In this document: positions 26,221 to 35,571 of the stretch, one piece after another | How the letters are laid out: each line of letters begins with the position of its first letter | Position numbering within the stretch: the stretch's first letter is position 1 | Assembly (NCBI RefSeq): GCF_000312425.1 | Contig: NZ_HE997181.1 | Span: 3,136,729 to 3,200,728 of the forward strand | Direction: 5' to 3' | Source: Reyranella massiliensis 521 | GTDB taxonomy: Bacteria > Pseudomonadota > Alphaproteobacteria > Reyranellales > Reyranellaceae | Length of the DNA: 64,000 nucleotides | Notes under the pieces: model-generated | The model's input: the letters and a program-made list of their open reading frames with translations, nothing else | What the model was told of the DNA's origin: nothing | Database searches by the model: none | Position numbers and translations under genes: made by a program

Positions 26221-27254
26221 ATGAGCTTCAAAGTACGAATCGCCCAGGCCGACCGAACGATCGACGTCCCGACCGGCGCCACCATCCTGGAAGCGGCGCT
26301 CGATGCCGGCATCTCCTATCCGTTCGGCTGCCAGTCCGGCAATTGCGGCGCCTGCAAGTCGCACCTCGTGAAGGGCGAGGTGACGATGGAGGGCTATTCG
26401 GAATTCGCCCTGTCCGACGAGGAGAAGGAACGCGGGCTGATCCTCGCCTGCCGCGCCGTGCCCTGGGAAGACAGCGAAGTCGCCTGGCTCGAGGAAGACG
26501 ATCTGATCGTCCATCCGCGCCGCCTGCTGGCCTGCAAGGTGGTCAGCCTCGACGATGCCACGCACGACATCAAGCGCATTCGCCTCGAAATCGTTTCGGG
26601 CGGGCCGTTCGACTTCTCGGCCGGCCAGTTCGCCTCGGTCACCTTCGAGGGCTGCCCGCCGCGCGACTATTCGATGGCCAACGTGCCGGGCGATCCGATC
26701 CTCGAATTCCACATCCGTCGCACGGCCGGCGGCGCCACCAGCATGCATGTCGCGGAGAAGCTCGCGATCGGCGACAGCGTGCGGGTCGAAGGACCGTTCG
26801 GCCCCTCCTACCTGCGCGAGGCCCATCGCGGCCCGATCATCGCCGTCGCCGGCGGCTCGGGCATGGCACCGATCAAGTCGGTGATCGAGCGGGCGCTGCA
26901 GAAGGAACTGCCGCAGCACATCTACTTCTATTTCGGCGTCCGCACCGAACGCGACCTCTACCTGCACGACCATTTCGCGGCCCTGGCCGAGAAGCACAAG
27001 AATCTGCACTTCGTGCCGGTGCTGAGCGAAGCCGGCCCCTCGTCGCTGCGCAGCGGCCTGGTGCACGAGGCGGTCGCCGCCGATTTCGACGAGCTCGACG
27101 GCTGCAAGGCCTATCTCGCCGGTCCGCCGGTCATGGTCGAGGCGGCAACGCGATTGTTCGAGGACCGCGGCATGCGCCGCATCGATATCCACGCCGATGC
27201 TTTCTACACCGCCGCGGAAATGGCGAGCGCCAACAAGAAGACGGGAGCTGAACT

Positions 27255-27258
<4 letters not shown>
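26221..27258 (+). CDS. 2Fe-2S ferredoxin / FAD / NAD(P)H oxygenase reductase
   Basis: A 345-residue electron-transfer protein. Residues 1-90 form a plant-type ferredoxin with cluster ligands C37, C42, C45 and C77 (GCQSGNCGACK and LACRA); the FAD domain has RDYSMAN at 148-154 and the NAD(P) domain GGSGMAPIKS at 211-220, with YLAGPPVMVEAA near the end. This Fd-FAD-NAD order matches reductases of multicomponent oxygenases (BenC, MmoC) and of CDP-6-deoxyglucoseen reductase. First gene of the seven-gene operon, overlapping the SDR gene by ATGA; it is the natural electron donor to the di-iron protein encoded two genes on. Confidence 0.92.
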
Positions 27259-28187
<929 letters not shown>

Positions 28188-28198
28188 GGAGCGCGACC

Positions 28199-28906
28199 AT
28201 GACCCAGCCGATCATCGTCAAGACCGTCGAAGAGCTGAAGGACGCCCCCGAAGAATATCGCGAGGCCGTGGGCAAGCTGGTGATCAGCCACGCCATCAAC
28301 GAACTCTATGGCGCGCAGGTGTTCGACGAGCCGGCGATTGCCTATGCGCCGACGCCCTACGCCAAGTGGCTGACCTGCCGTGTCGCCATGGAAGAGTACG
28401 GCCATCACGTCCGGTTCAAGCAGCTCGGCGTGCAGATGGGCATACCCGAGGAACGCATGATCCCCGGTGCCGGCAAGCGCCCGCTCTCGATCTTCGAGTT
28501 CCCGCTCAAGACCTGGGAGGAGTTCGTCGCCATCAAGCTGCTGGCCGACCTCGCCGAAATCCTGCAGGTCGAGGACCTCCTGCACTGCACCTTCCATCCG
28601 CTGCGCAACCTGGCGCGCGCCACCATGCCGGAGGAGCGTTTCCACGCGCAGTTCGGCGAGGATTTCACTGCCGAGCTGGTCAAGACTCCCGAAGGCAAGG
28701 CCAGGCTGCAGGCCGCCGTCGACGAGTACTTCCCCTACCTGCCGTCCTTCTTCGGCGGCTCCAAGTCGAGGAACAACGAGATCTTCCGCAAGTGGAACAT
28801 CAAGCAGCGCACCAACGACGAAATGCGCGCCGACTTCATGACGCGCGCGACCGAGGTCGCCGCCAAGTACGGCCTCACGCTGCCGGAGGTCCGGCAGGCC
28901 GCGTGA
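28199..28906 (+). CDS. PaaA/PaaC-type di-iron oxygenase subunit (phenylacetic acid catabolic family)
   Basis: A 235-residue four-helix ferritin-like protein starting at the ATG after a GAGGAG site. All expected iron ligands are visible: E35 (INELYG), E66 and H69 (EYGH), E120 or E125 (LAEILQVED) and E146 and H149 (ERFH), i.e. two ExxH motifs. Family members activate O2 on CoA-bound aromatics (PaaA epoxidase). Unlike the paaABCDE operon there is only one such subunit here and no PaaB/PaaD. Its stop overlaps the start of the next gene (GTGA). Probably the catalytic component fed by the reductase at 26221. Confidence 0.87.
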   Translation: MTQPIIVKTVEELKDAPEEYREAVGKLVISHAINELYGAQVFDEPAIAYAPTPYAKWLTCRVAMEEYGHHVRFKQLGVQMGIPEERMIPGAGKRPLSIFEFPLKTWEEFVAIKLLADLAEILQVEDLLHCTFHPLRNLARATMPEERFHAQFGEDFTAELVKTPEGKARLQAAVDEYFPYLPSFFGGSKSRNNEIFRKWNIKQRTNDEMRADFMTRATEVAAKYGLTLPEVRQAA

Positions 28907-29460
28907 CGCCCGCCGCCGACCTGCCGCTCGCCCCGCTCGACAGGCTGAGAGCGGAAGCGCGTGCCGCGTCGTGGTTCGCCGCCCTCGGCGAACCCTTGAT
29001 CGCAGGCGACCTCGCCGACGCCGAGGCCTACGTCGCCGCGCTGAACCTCGGCGACCTTTCGATAGACCGGGCACATGATTGGCCCGAAGCGGAACGGCTC
29101 CTGAAGTCACCGGACTGGTCATCCGCCTGGTGGGATCGTGAAGAGACCCTGCGACGCACGCTGCTGGGACAGGCGGAAACACTCCATAGAGAGCGGGAAC
29201 TCTGGACGGCGCTCACCGAACTCACCACCGACGTCGGCGAATTCGTGCACGGCAAGGCAGCCACCGCCGCGGCTCGCATGGGGGACGCCGCCAAGGCCTC
29301 CGTTCACGTCGCAGCCGGAGCGGCTTCGCAGGCGGTCTATCAACTCGCCGTCGCGCGGATGGCCGGCGAAACGGCATCGCTCTTCGAAAGCAAGTTCCGT
29401 CTGTTCGCCGCCGGCCGCTGGCCGCTCGGTGTCGTGGGCACTAGGCTGGTCCTCTTCTGA
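28903..29460 (+). CDS. Unrecognised 185-residue protein coupled to the di-iron oxygenase
   Basis: GTG start inside the GTGA overlap with the oxygenase gene, so translation is coupled. I do not recognise a family. The N-terminal half is acidic and Trp-rich (WFAALGEPL, SPDWSSAWWDREE); residues about 95-165 form Ala-rich helices (AKASVHVAAGAASQAVYQLA) and the end is hydrophobic (WPLGVVGTRLVLF). There is no signal peptide, Cys motif or convincing membrane helix. Position suggests an accessory, effector or structural subunit of the oxygenase; this is inference. Confidence 0.7.
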   Translation: MTPAADLPLAPLDRLRAEARAASWFAALGEPLIAGDLADAEAYVAALNLGDLSIDRAHDWPEAERLLKSPDWSSAWWDREETLRRTLLGQAETLHRERELWTALTELTTDVGEFVHGKAATAAARMGDAAKASVHVAAGAASQAVYQLAVARMAGETASLFESKFRLFAAGRWPLGVVGTRLVLF

Positions 29461-29471
29461 GAGGATTTGGT

Positions 29472-30308
29472 ATGTCTTCCTATGCTGCGCCTCCGCGCGC
29501 GACCGGCCGACTGAAGCGCCCCTTCGGCACTCTTTACTATGAAGTCACCGGCAGCGGTCCTGCATTGCTGTTCGCCCATGGGCTCGGCGGCAATCACCTG
29601 AGCTGGTGGCAGCAGGTCGCGCACTTCGCGCCGCACTACACCTGTGTGACGTTCGCGCACCGCGGCTTTGCGCCCTCCGATGCGATCCCAGACGGCCCCG
29701 ACCCGGCGGACTATGCCGGTGACCTTGCTGCTCTCATCGAGCATCTGGAGCTTCCCGATGTCCGACTGGTGGGACAGTCGATGGGCGGCTGGACGATGCT
29801 CGAATACGCGCTCGCCCATCCCGATACGGTTAAGGCGCTGGTGTTGAGTTCGACGTCCGGCACGCTCGACCGTCGCGGCAGCGATCCGTCGGGCGGGCGC
29901 GATTACGATGCGTGGCTGAAGGACGCCGACGCCAAGATTGCCGACGGCATGGCCAAAGGCATTCATCCGGCTGTCGGCGTATCGGCTGCCGAACGTTGGC
30001 CGGCGCTTCACCTTCTCTACCGCAGCATCGACGAGATGGCCGGTGCGCTCGACAAGGCGAAACTGCGCGAGGGCCTGCGCCGCACGGCAACGCGCACGCT
30101 CGCCGACCTGAAGGCGTTCCGCGTGCCGACCTTGCTGATCGCCGGCGGCGAAGACACGGTCTTCCCAGCTTTCCTCGCAAGCGCCATCGCGGCAAACCTG
30201 CCCTGCGGCGAAGCCGAGATAATCTCGGACTCCGGCCACTCGCCATACTTCGAGCAGGCCGCTACGTTCAACGCACGGGTCGACGCGTTCCTCGCGCGAC
30301 AGCGCTGA
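29472..30308 (+). CDS. Alpha/beta hydrolase
   Basis: A 278-residue hydrolase with oxyanion region FAHGLGGNHLSWW, nucleophile elbow GQSMGG (Ser103), an acid in AGGEDTVFPA and the catalytic His in SDSGHSPYFEQ. The pattern resembles ring-cleavage product and enol-lactone hydrolases. It follows the 185-residue gene by 11 bases and lies within the oxygenase operon, consistent with hydrolysing a pathway intermediate. Confidence 0.9.
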   Translation: MSSYAAPPRATGRLKRPFGTLYYEVTGSGPALLFAHGLGGNHLSWWQQVAHFAPHYTCVTFAHRGFAPSDAIPDGPDPADYAGDLAALIEHLELPDVRLVGQSMGGWTMLEYALAHPDTVKALVLSSTSGTLDRRGSDPSGGRDYDAWLKDADAKIADGMAKGIHPAVGVSAAERWPALHLLYRSIDEMAGALDKAKLREGLRRTATRTLADLKAFRVPTLLIAGGEDTVFPAFLASAIAANLPCGEAEIISDSGHSPYFEQAATFNARVDAFLARQR

Positions 30309-30324
30309 CAAAAAGGGGAATGAG

Positions 30325-31326
30325 TTGTTGCAGCTTGGTCGTTTTCCACGCGTCCGTCTTGGGCACCTGCCGACGCCGCTCGAACCCATGACACGCCTCA
30401 CCGACCGGCTCGGCGGCCCGCGCCTCTGGATCAAGCGCGACGACTGCACCGGACTAGCGACCGGCGGCAACAAGACCCGCAAGCTCGAATACCTGGTCGC
30501 CGATGCCGTGAGCCAAGGCGCCGATACGCTGATCACCCTGGGCGCGCTTCAATCGAACCATGCCCGGCAAACCGCAGCGGCGGCCGCCAAGCTAGGCCTG
30601 AAATGCGTTCTCGTCCTCGAAGAGCGTGTCTCGCAGCCGACCGACGCCTATCGCCACAACGGCAATATCCTGCTCGACCGGCTGCTCGGAGCGACGCTGA
30701 AGTACGTGCCGCGCGATACACAGATGGCGGAAGCCGGCGAACGCGCGGCGGACGACGTACGCCGCGCCGGCGGCAAGCCCTACATCATCCCGGTCGGCGG
30801 CTCGAACCCGATCGGCGCGCTGGGCTATGTCGGCTGCGCCGTAGAAATCCTGCAGCAGGCAGCCGATCTCGGCATCCGCGTCGACCGGGTTGTCCATGCC
30901 ACGGGCAGCAACGGTACGCAGGCCGGCCTGGTCGCCGGCTTCGACGGCGTGCGAAGCGGCGTGCGTGTGCTCGGCATCACCGTCGGCCGGTCCCGCAGCG
31001 TCCAGGAGAAGGGTGTTGCCGCCCTGGTCGACGAGACCTGGGTGCATCTCGGCCTCAAGGGCGCGGCGCCGCACGACAATATCGAAGCCAATGACGGCTA
31101 TTTCGGCGAGGCCTATGGCGTGCCGACGCCGGCCATGAAGGAAGCGGTCCAGCTCCTGGCCGAAACCGAGTCCCTGCTGCTGGACCCTGTTTATTCCGGC
31201 AAGGCGATGTCGGGCCTGATCGACCTGATCCGCAAGGGCACGTTCGGCAAAGACGAAAACATCGTGTTCATTCACACGGGCGGCCAGGCCGGACTCTTTG
31301 CCTACGAACCCGCTTTCGCGGCCTGA
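30325..31326 (+). CDS. PLP-dependent D-cysteine desulfhydrase / ACC deaminase family enzyme
   Basis: A 333-residue fold-type II PLP enzyme. The Schiff-base lysine is K50 in GGNKTRKLEYL; LGALQSNHARQTAAAAAKLG and LLDPVYSGKAMSGLI are family landmarks. Closest by eye to D-cysteine desulfhydrase (D-Cys to pyruvate, H2S and ammonia), but ACC deaminase or another amino-acid lyase is possible. TTG appears to be the start codon, with AAGGGGA upstream; no better in-frame start exists. It is 16 bases after the hydrolase and 11 bases before the M81 gene. Confidence 0.87.
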   Translation: MLQLGRFPRVRLGHLPTPLEPMTRLTDRLGGPRLWIKRDDCTGLATGGNKTRKLEYLVADAVSQGADTLITLGALQSNHARQTAAAAAKLGLKCVLVLEERVSQPTDAYRHNGNILLDRLLGATLKYVPRDTQMAEAGERAADDVRRAGGKPYIIPVGGSNPIGALGYVGCAVEILQQAADLGIRVDRVVHATGSNGTQAGLVAGFDGVRSGVRVLGITVGRSRSVQEKGVAALVDETWVHLGLKGAAPHDNIEANDGYFGEAYGVPTPAMKEAVQLLAETESLLLDPVYSGKAMSGLIDLIRKGTFGKDENIVFIHTGGQAGLFAYEPAFAA

Positions 31327-31337
31327 GGGAGGAGACT

Positions 31338-32873
31338 GTGTCCAGGGACAATCCGCGGATCGCCGTTCTCGGCTTCGCCATCGAGTGCAATCGGTTCGCG
31401 CCGGTCACGACGGCGGAAGATTTCGAGCATGACGCCGACATCCGCGGCAACCGCATCGTGAGCGAAGCCCGCTCGGGCAAGTCGATCACCCTGCCCGACC
31501 TGCCGGGCTTCTTTACGGAGATGGACCGCACCGGCGACTGGACACCCGTCCCGCTGCGCGTCGCCCTCGCCCAGCCCGGCGGCCCGGTCGAGGAGAACTT
31601 CTTCAAAGCCTATCTTACCGAGATCGAGGCCAGCCTGAAATCGGTGCTGCCGGTCGACGGCATCTTCGTTGCCTGCCATGGCGCGGCGCTGGCCGAAGGC
31701 ACGGATGATCCCGACGGCGACCTGTTCGAACTGCTGCGCCGCGTGGCCGGCCCCGATGTGCCGATCGCCGCGGTGTTCGACCTGCACGCCAACGTCTCGC
31801 GCCGGATGACCGACAATCTCGACGTCTTCGTGGGCTATCTGGAGAACCCGCACATCGACATCTACGAGCGCGGCGTCGAAGCGGCCAAGCACATGCGCGA
31901 GCTGCTGGCGGGAACGCGCACGGCTGTCGAGATGGTCAAGATTCCGCTGGTGCCGCCGCAGATCGCCCTGCTGACGGCGCGCGGCCCCTACGCCGATCTG
32001 ATCAAGTACGGCCAAACCAAGGTCGGCGGCGATATCCTGAACGTGTCGGTGATGGCCGGCTTTGCCTACAGCGACAGCCCGAAGAACGGCCTCACCGCCG
32101 TGGTGACGGCGCGCAACGGCAATCGCCAGGCCGCCGCCGACCTGTCGCTCGATATCGCCAAGCGCGCCTGGGGCATGAAAGAGCGCTTCAAGCGCGCAAT
32201 GATGTCGCTGGGCGATGCCGTCCAGCTCGCCGTCTCGGTCGGCCGCGACCGACGTCGCAAGCCGATCATTCTCGCAGACGTCGCCGACAATCCCGGCGGC
32301 GGCGGTCGCGGCAACACGACCTATCTGCTGCGCGCGCTCAAGGGCGGCAAGGCGCAGGGTGTCTTCTTCGGCGTCTTCAACGACGCCGCCCTCGCCGCCA
32401 AGGCGCACGAGCTGGGCGAAGGCGCGATCTTCACGGCCTCGTTCAACACCCAGGAACACCAGGAATTCTCGCTGCCCTTCGACTGCGAAGCGAAGGTCAT
32501 CAAGCTGTCGGACGGCAAGTTCGTCGGCCGTCGCGGCGTGCTGAGAAATGTCTCGTCCGACATGGGCCCATCGGCGCTGCTCGACCTCGGCGGCATCCTG
32601 GTGGTGGTCATCAGCATCCGCTGCCAGTGCATGGACCCGCGCCAGTTCGAGATCTTCGACCTCGACATCTCCCAGGCGAGGGTTGTGGTCGTGAAGAGCC
32701 GCGGCCATTTCCGCGGCGGATTCGACGAGTTTTTCAAGCCCGAACAGATCTACGAAGTGGACTGCCCGGGCTTGACGTCCCCGGTCCTGGCGAACTTCAC
32801 CTGGACCAAGCTACCGCGGCCGGTCTACCCGCTCGACGAGGAGACGACCTGGAGTCCACCCGAACGGGGTTAG
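31338..32873 (+). CDS. M81 family metallopeptidase (MlrC-like)
   Basis: A 511-residue protein starting with GTG. MlrC-type landmarks are AIECNRFAPV (metal-region Glu), VDGIFVACHGAA and FDLHANVSRRM, with the later ADVADNPGGGGRGNTTYLLRA and a C-terminal MlrC domain. MlrC is the zinc peptidase that finishes degradation of linearised microcystin; relatives beside amino-acid or amide catabolism genes act on small peptides or amides. Last gene of the seven-gene run and convergent with a crotonase gene. Its presence hints that the pathway substrate may contain an amide or peptide bond. Confidence 0.9.
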   Translation: MSRDNPRIAVLGFAIECNRFAPVTTAEDFEHDADIRGNRIVSEARSGKSITLPDLPGFFTEMDRTGDWTPVPLRVALAQPGGPVEENFFKAYLTEIEASLKSVLPVDGIFVACHGAALAEGTDDPDGDLFELLRRVAGPDVPIAAVFDLHANVSRRMTDNLDVFVGYLENPHIDIYERGVEAAKHMRELLAGTRTAVEMVKIPLVPPQIALLTARGPYADLIKYGQTKVGGDILNVSVMAGFAYSDSPKNGLTAVVTARNGNRQAAADLSLDIAKRAWGMKERFKRAMMSLGDAVQLAVSVGRDRRRKPIILADVADNPGGGGRGNTTYLLRALKGGKAQGVFFGVFNDAALAAKAHELGEGAIFTASFNTQEHQEFSLPFDCEAKVIKLSDGKFVGRRGVLRNVSSDMGPSALLDLGGILVVVISIRCQCMDPRQFEIFDLDISQARVVVVKSRGHFRGGFDEFFKPEQIYEVDCPGLTSPVLANFTWTKLPRPVYPLDEETTWSPPERG

Positions 32874-32912
32874 GATCCGCGTTGCCGAAGGAGGTTCCGG
32901 CAAGCACCCCGG

Positions 32913-33776
32913 TCACGCCTCCGGGATAGGGCCGCCGCCGTTCGGCATCGGTCGACCGGAGTCGCGCCATTCGACGGCCGCGTGAAAACCGCGCTGTTCC
33001 GCGAACTCCTTGAACCAGCGCCCCTCGGCCGAGTGGCGCGTGATGCCGTCGAACAGCGTCGCCAGCGTTTGCGTCGAGCGCAGCCCCATATTGTCGAGGG
33101 CCTGATTAACCATCAGCTTCTGCATCGCCAGATGATTGGTGGGCACCGAAGCGATTCGGTCGGCGAGCGCTTCGACCCGCGCGTCGAGCTGATCGGCCGG
33201 CACGGCTTCGAGCACGAGCCCCCATTCGGCCGCCGTACGGCCGTCGATCTTATCGCCGGTCAACAGCATGCGCTTGGCGCGCTCGACACCCAGGCGATAG
33301 ACCCACATCGCCGTTGTCGGGCATCCCCAGATGCGCGCCGGCATGTAACCGATCTTGGCATCCTCGGCCATGACCACCAGATCGCAACTCAGCGCGATGT
33401 CGCTGCCGCCGGCGACAGCGTAGCCGTGAATCTTGCAGATCGACGGCGTGAGCGAGCGGAACAATGAGAAGAAGTCCTCGGTATTGCGGCTCATCCCGCG
33501 ATAGTCGCGAATCGCATCCCACGAGGGACCGACCTGGTTCCACTCGCTGTTGCCTTCCTCGGCGAACTTCTTCAGGTCATAGCCCGCACAGAAAGCGGGA
33601 CCATCCCCGGCGAGGATGATGACGTGCACGTCGGGATCTGCGTCGGCGCGCTCGACCGCCGCGCGAATCTCGCGAGGCATGCGATCGTCGATGGCGTTGA
33701 GCCGGTCGGGTCGCGAAAGCGTAATGTAAGCCTTGCGGTCCCGCGATTCGTAACGAAGCGTCTGAAAGTCAGTCAT
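32913..33776 (-). CDS. Crotonase/enoyl-CoA hydratase family protein
   Basis: A 287-residue crotonase with PDRLNAIDDRMPREI, oxyanion loop AFCAGYDLKKFAEE and GYAVAGGSDIALSCDLVV. The C-terminal part (GRWFKEFAEQRGFHAAVEWRD) is longer than in standard enoyl-CoA hydratases. Start at 33776 overlaps the tetR stop by 8 bases, so the two form an operon and the upstream longer frame is just tetR read in another frame. Regulated by that TetR by inference; acyl-CoA substrate unknown. Confidence 0.88.
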   Translation of the reverse strand: MTDFQTLRYESRDRKAYITLSRPDRLNAIDDRMPREIRAAVERADADPDVHVIILAGDGPAFCAGYDLKKFAEEGNSEWNQVGPSWDAIRDYRGMSRNTEDFFSLFRSLTPSICKIHGYAVAGGSDIALSCDLVVMAEDAKIGYMPARIWGCPTTAMWVYRLGVERAKRMLLTGDKIDGRTAAEWGLVLEAVPADQLDARVEALADRIASVPTNHLAMQKLMVNQALDNMGLRSTQTLATLFDGITRHSAEGRWFKEFAEQRGFHAAVEWRDSGRPMPNGGGPIPEA

Positions 33777-34437
33777 TGATGGCCTTTCTGGGTTTGGACG
33801 CGGTCGACGAAATCCGGGCTGTCGGCTTTTGATCCAGCAGAAGACGAACGACCCTGATCCATTCTTCAAGCAGGTGGTTGCGATGCGCGCGATTGCGGCG
33901 CAGCACACCGGCCAGAGCGAGGCCGCGCACGAACTCGATCGTCAGAGCGGCGACGGTTGTATAGGCGGGGTGCTCGCGCAACGGCCCGAAGAGGTCGCCG
34001 ACGACGCGTTCGAGATCGCGGCGCGCACGGCTTTCGGCGACGCGAAGGCTTGCGTGCAACTGCTGATCGGTTCGGGCCACGGCCCACAGCTCCAGTTCGG
34101 CCAGATAGGCCGGCTGGGCGAAGGCATCGGCCAGGGCGCGGGTCGCGCGGTCGATCGGATCGACGATATCGGTATGAGACGCCTGCGCGTCGCGCGCGGC
34201 GCTCTCGTTGCGACGCACCAGTTCGTCGACCGTCGCCGCCAGCAACTCTGCATGGGTCGGAAAGTGGTGAAGCAGCGCACCACGGCTCACCCCGGCGCGC
34301 TTCTGGACGGCGACCGTCGTGGTTGCCGCAGTACCCTCTTCCACGAGCGAAGCAACCGCCGCATCGAGGATCCGCCGATGCGTCGCCTCGTGCCGAGAAG
34401 CACGGGTTGAAAGACCGGATTTCCTTTTTGCCGCCAT
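33769..34437 (-). CDS. TetR family transcriptional regulator
   Basis: A 222-residue regulator. The N-terminal HTH covers about residues 15-62 (HRRILDAAVASLVEEG, then VSRGALLHHFPTHAELL); the ligand domain is poorly conserved, as usual. It leads the tetR-crotonase operon. A perfect inverted repeat lies 23 bases upstream of its start, so autoregulation is likely. An acyl-CoA or fatty acid effector would fit the neighbour but is not shown. Confidence 0.9.
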   Translation of the reverse strand: MAAKRKSGLSTRASRHEATHRRILDAAVASLVEEGTAATTTVAVQKRAGVSRGALLHHFPTHAELLAATVDELVRRNESAARDAQASHTDIVDPIDRATRALADAFAQPAYLAELELWAVARTDQQLHASLRVAESRARRDLERVVGDLFGPLREHPAYTTVAALTIEFVRGLALAGVLRRNRAHRNHLLEEWIRVVRLLLDQKPTARISSTASKPRKAIND

Positions 34438-34459
34438 GCGCTATGGCCCTTGTTGTCTA

Positions 34460-34511
34460 ACAGTCACTCCTGACTGTCAAAAATCATCTGACGGTCAAGA
34501 GTGACTGTCAA
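34460..34511. promoter_or_regulatory. Candidate TetR operator cluster
   Basis: Perfect inverted repeat ACAGTCA-CTCC-TGACTGT (34460-34477), followed by two more copies of its half-site in direct orientation: TGACGGTCAA (34489-34498) and TGACTGTCAA (34502-34511). It lies between tetR and the pirin gene. The rest of this 217-base gap shows nothing recognisable. Confidence 0.6.
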
Positions 34512-34654
34512 GCCATGCGCCTATGGCCGAGCCCGCCCGCGCCGGCTTCGAGCGTCCTGCTTTCCTTAGCTTTCCCTCAGGTCGCAGCGCTCCCGGCACG
34601 TCCCCGAGGCAAACGCCTGCACCTGCCGGGCCGTCCTCGCCCCGCCGATGCGCC

Positions 34655-35533
34655 TCAGCGATCGGGCAGCGGGATGAATTCGTCGTCGCCCGGAACCTTG
34701 CCCATGCGCTGGTCGCGCCAGTCCGCCTTGGCCTTCTCGATCCGCTCCTTGTCCGAGGAAACGAAGTTCCACCAGATATGACGCGGCCCGTCCATGGTGG
34801 CACCGCCCAGCAGCATGGCCTTCGCACCCTGTGGCCCGGCAATCGCCTCGACGGTCTGCCCCGGCGCCAGCACCGCAAGATCGCCGACCAGAAGCTGGCG
34901 ATCGCCGACCGTCAGCGCGCCGTCGGCAATGTAGACCGCACGCTCCTGATGGTCCGGCGTGACCGTGAGCTTGGCGCCGGCCGCCGCTTCGACGCCGACA
35001 TAGAAGATCGGCGAGAAATGCGTGGTGGGCGCAATGCGGCCGGCATAGGTGCCGACGATCAGCCGCTGCGCCGTACCGCCCTCCTGCCAGGCCGGCAGCC
35101 GCGCCGCCTCGACATGCTCGAAGGCGGGAGCGGTTTCCTCGTGCGTCTTGGGCAGCGCCACCCAGGTCTGGACGCCGTGCATGCGAAAGCCGGTGGCGCG
35201 CATCTCGGGTTCGGTGCGCTCGCTGTGCACGATGCCGCTGCCGGCCGTCATCCAGTTGACGTCGCCCGGCCGAATCGCCTGCGCATAGCCCAGGCTGTCG
35301 CGATGAAAGATCCCGCCATCGAACAGATACGTGACTGTGGCGAGGCCGATATGGGGATGCGGCCGCACTTCCATGCCGCCACCGACCGGCACGTCCATCG
35401 GTCCGAAATGGTCGAGGAAGATGAACGGCCCGACCATCCGGCGCTTCACGCTGGGCAGTACGCGCCGCACGGCGAAGCCGCCGCCGAGATCGTGGGCCCG
35501 GCCCTGCACCAGCAACTCGATCGGATCGGACAT
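34655..35533 (-). CDS. Pirin family protein
   Basis: A 292-residue bicupin. The N-terminal cupin has the metal-binding RPHPHIGLATVTYLFDG and GSGIVHSER motifs and the pirin lead-in KRRMVGPFIFLDHFGPMDVP. Bacterial pirins include quercetin 2,3-dioxygenases and redox-responsive interaction partners; the role here is open. It is divergent from the CoA-binding synthetase subunit gene with 38 bases between starts. Confidence 0.92.
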   Translation of the reverse strand: MSDPIELLVQGRAHDLGGGFAVRRVLPSVKRRMVGPFIFLDHFGPMDVPVGGGMEVRPHPHIGLATVTYLFDGGIFHRDSLGYAQAIRPGDVNWMTAGSGIVHSERTEPEMRATGFRMHGVQTWVALPKTHEETAPAFEHVEAARLPAWQEGGTAQRLIVGTYAGRIAPTTHFSPIFYVGVEAAAGAKLTVTPDHQERAVYIADGALTVGDRQLLVGDLAVLAPGQTVEAIAGPQGAKAMLLGGATMDGPRHIWWNFVSSDKERIEKAKADWRDQRMGKVPGDDEFIPLPDR

Positions 35534-35571
35534 CTTGTTCTCCCTCTACGCCTGTGCTGCAACGACCGGCC

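Noticed and set aside
26164-26221. A MarR operator between the MarR gene and the reductase gene
   Set aside because: Only a weak TTGTT...AACAA pair is seen; too degenerate to annotate as a site.
32874-32912. Terminator between the convergent M81 and crotonase genes
   Set aside because: The best hairpin has a 6-bp stem and 10-base loop without a T tract, too weak to call.
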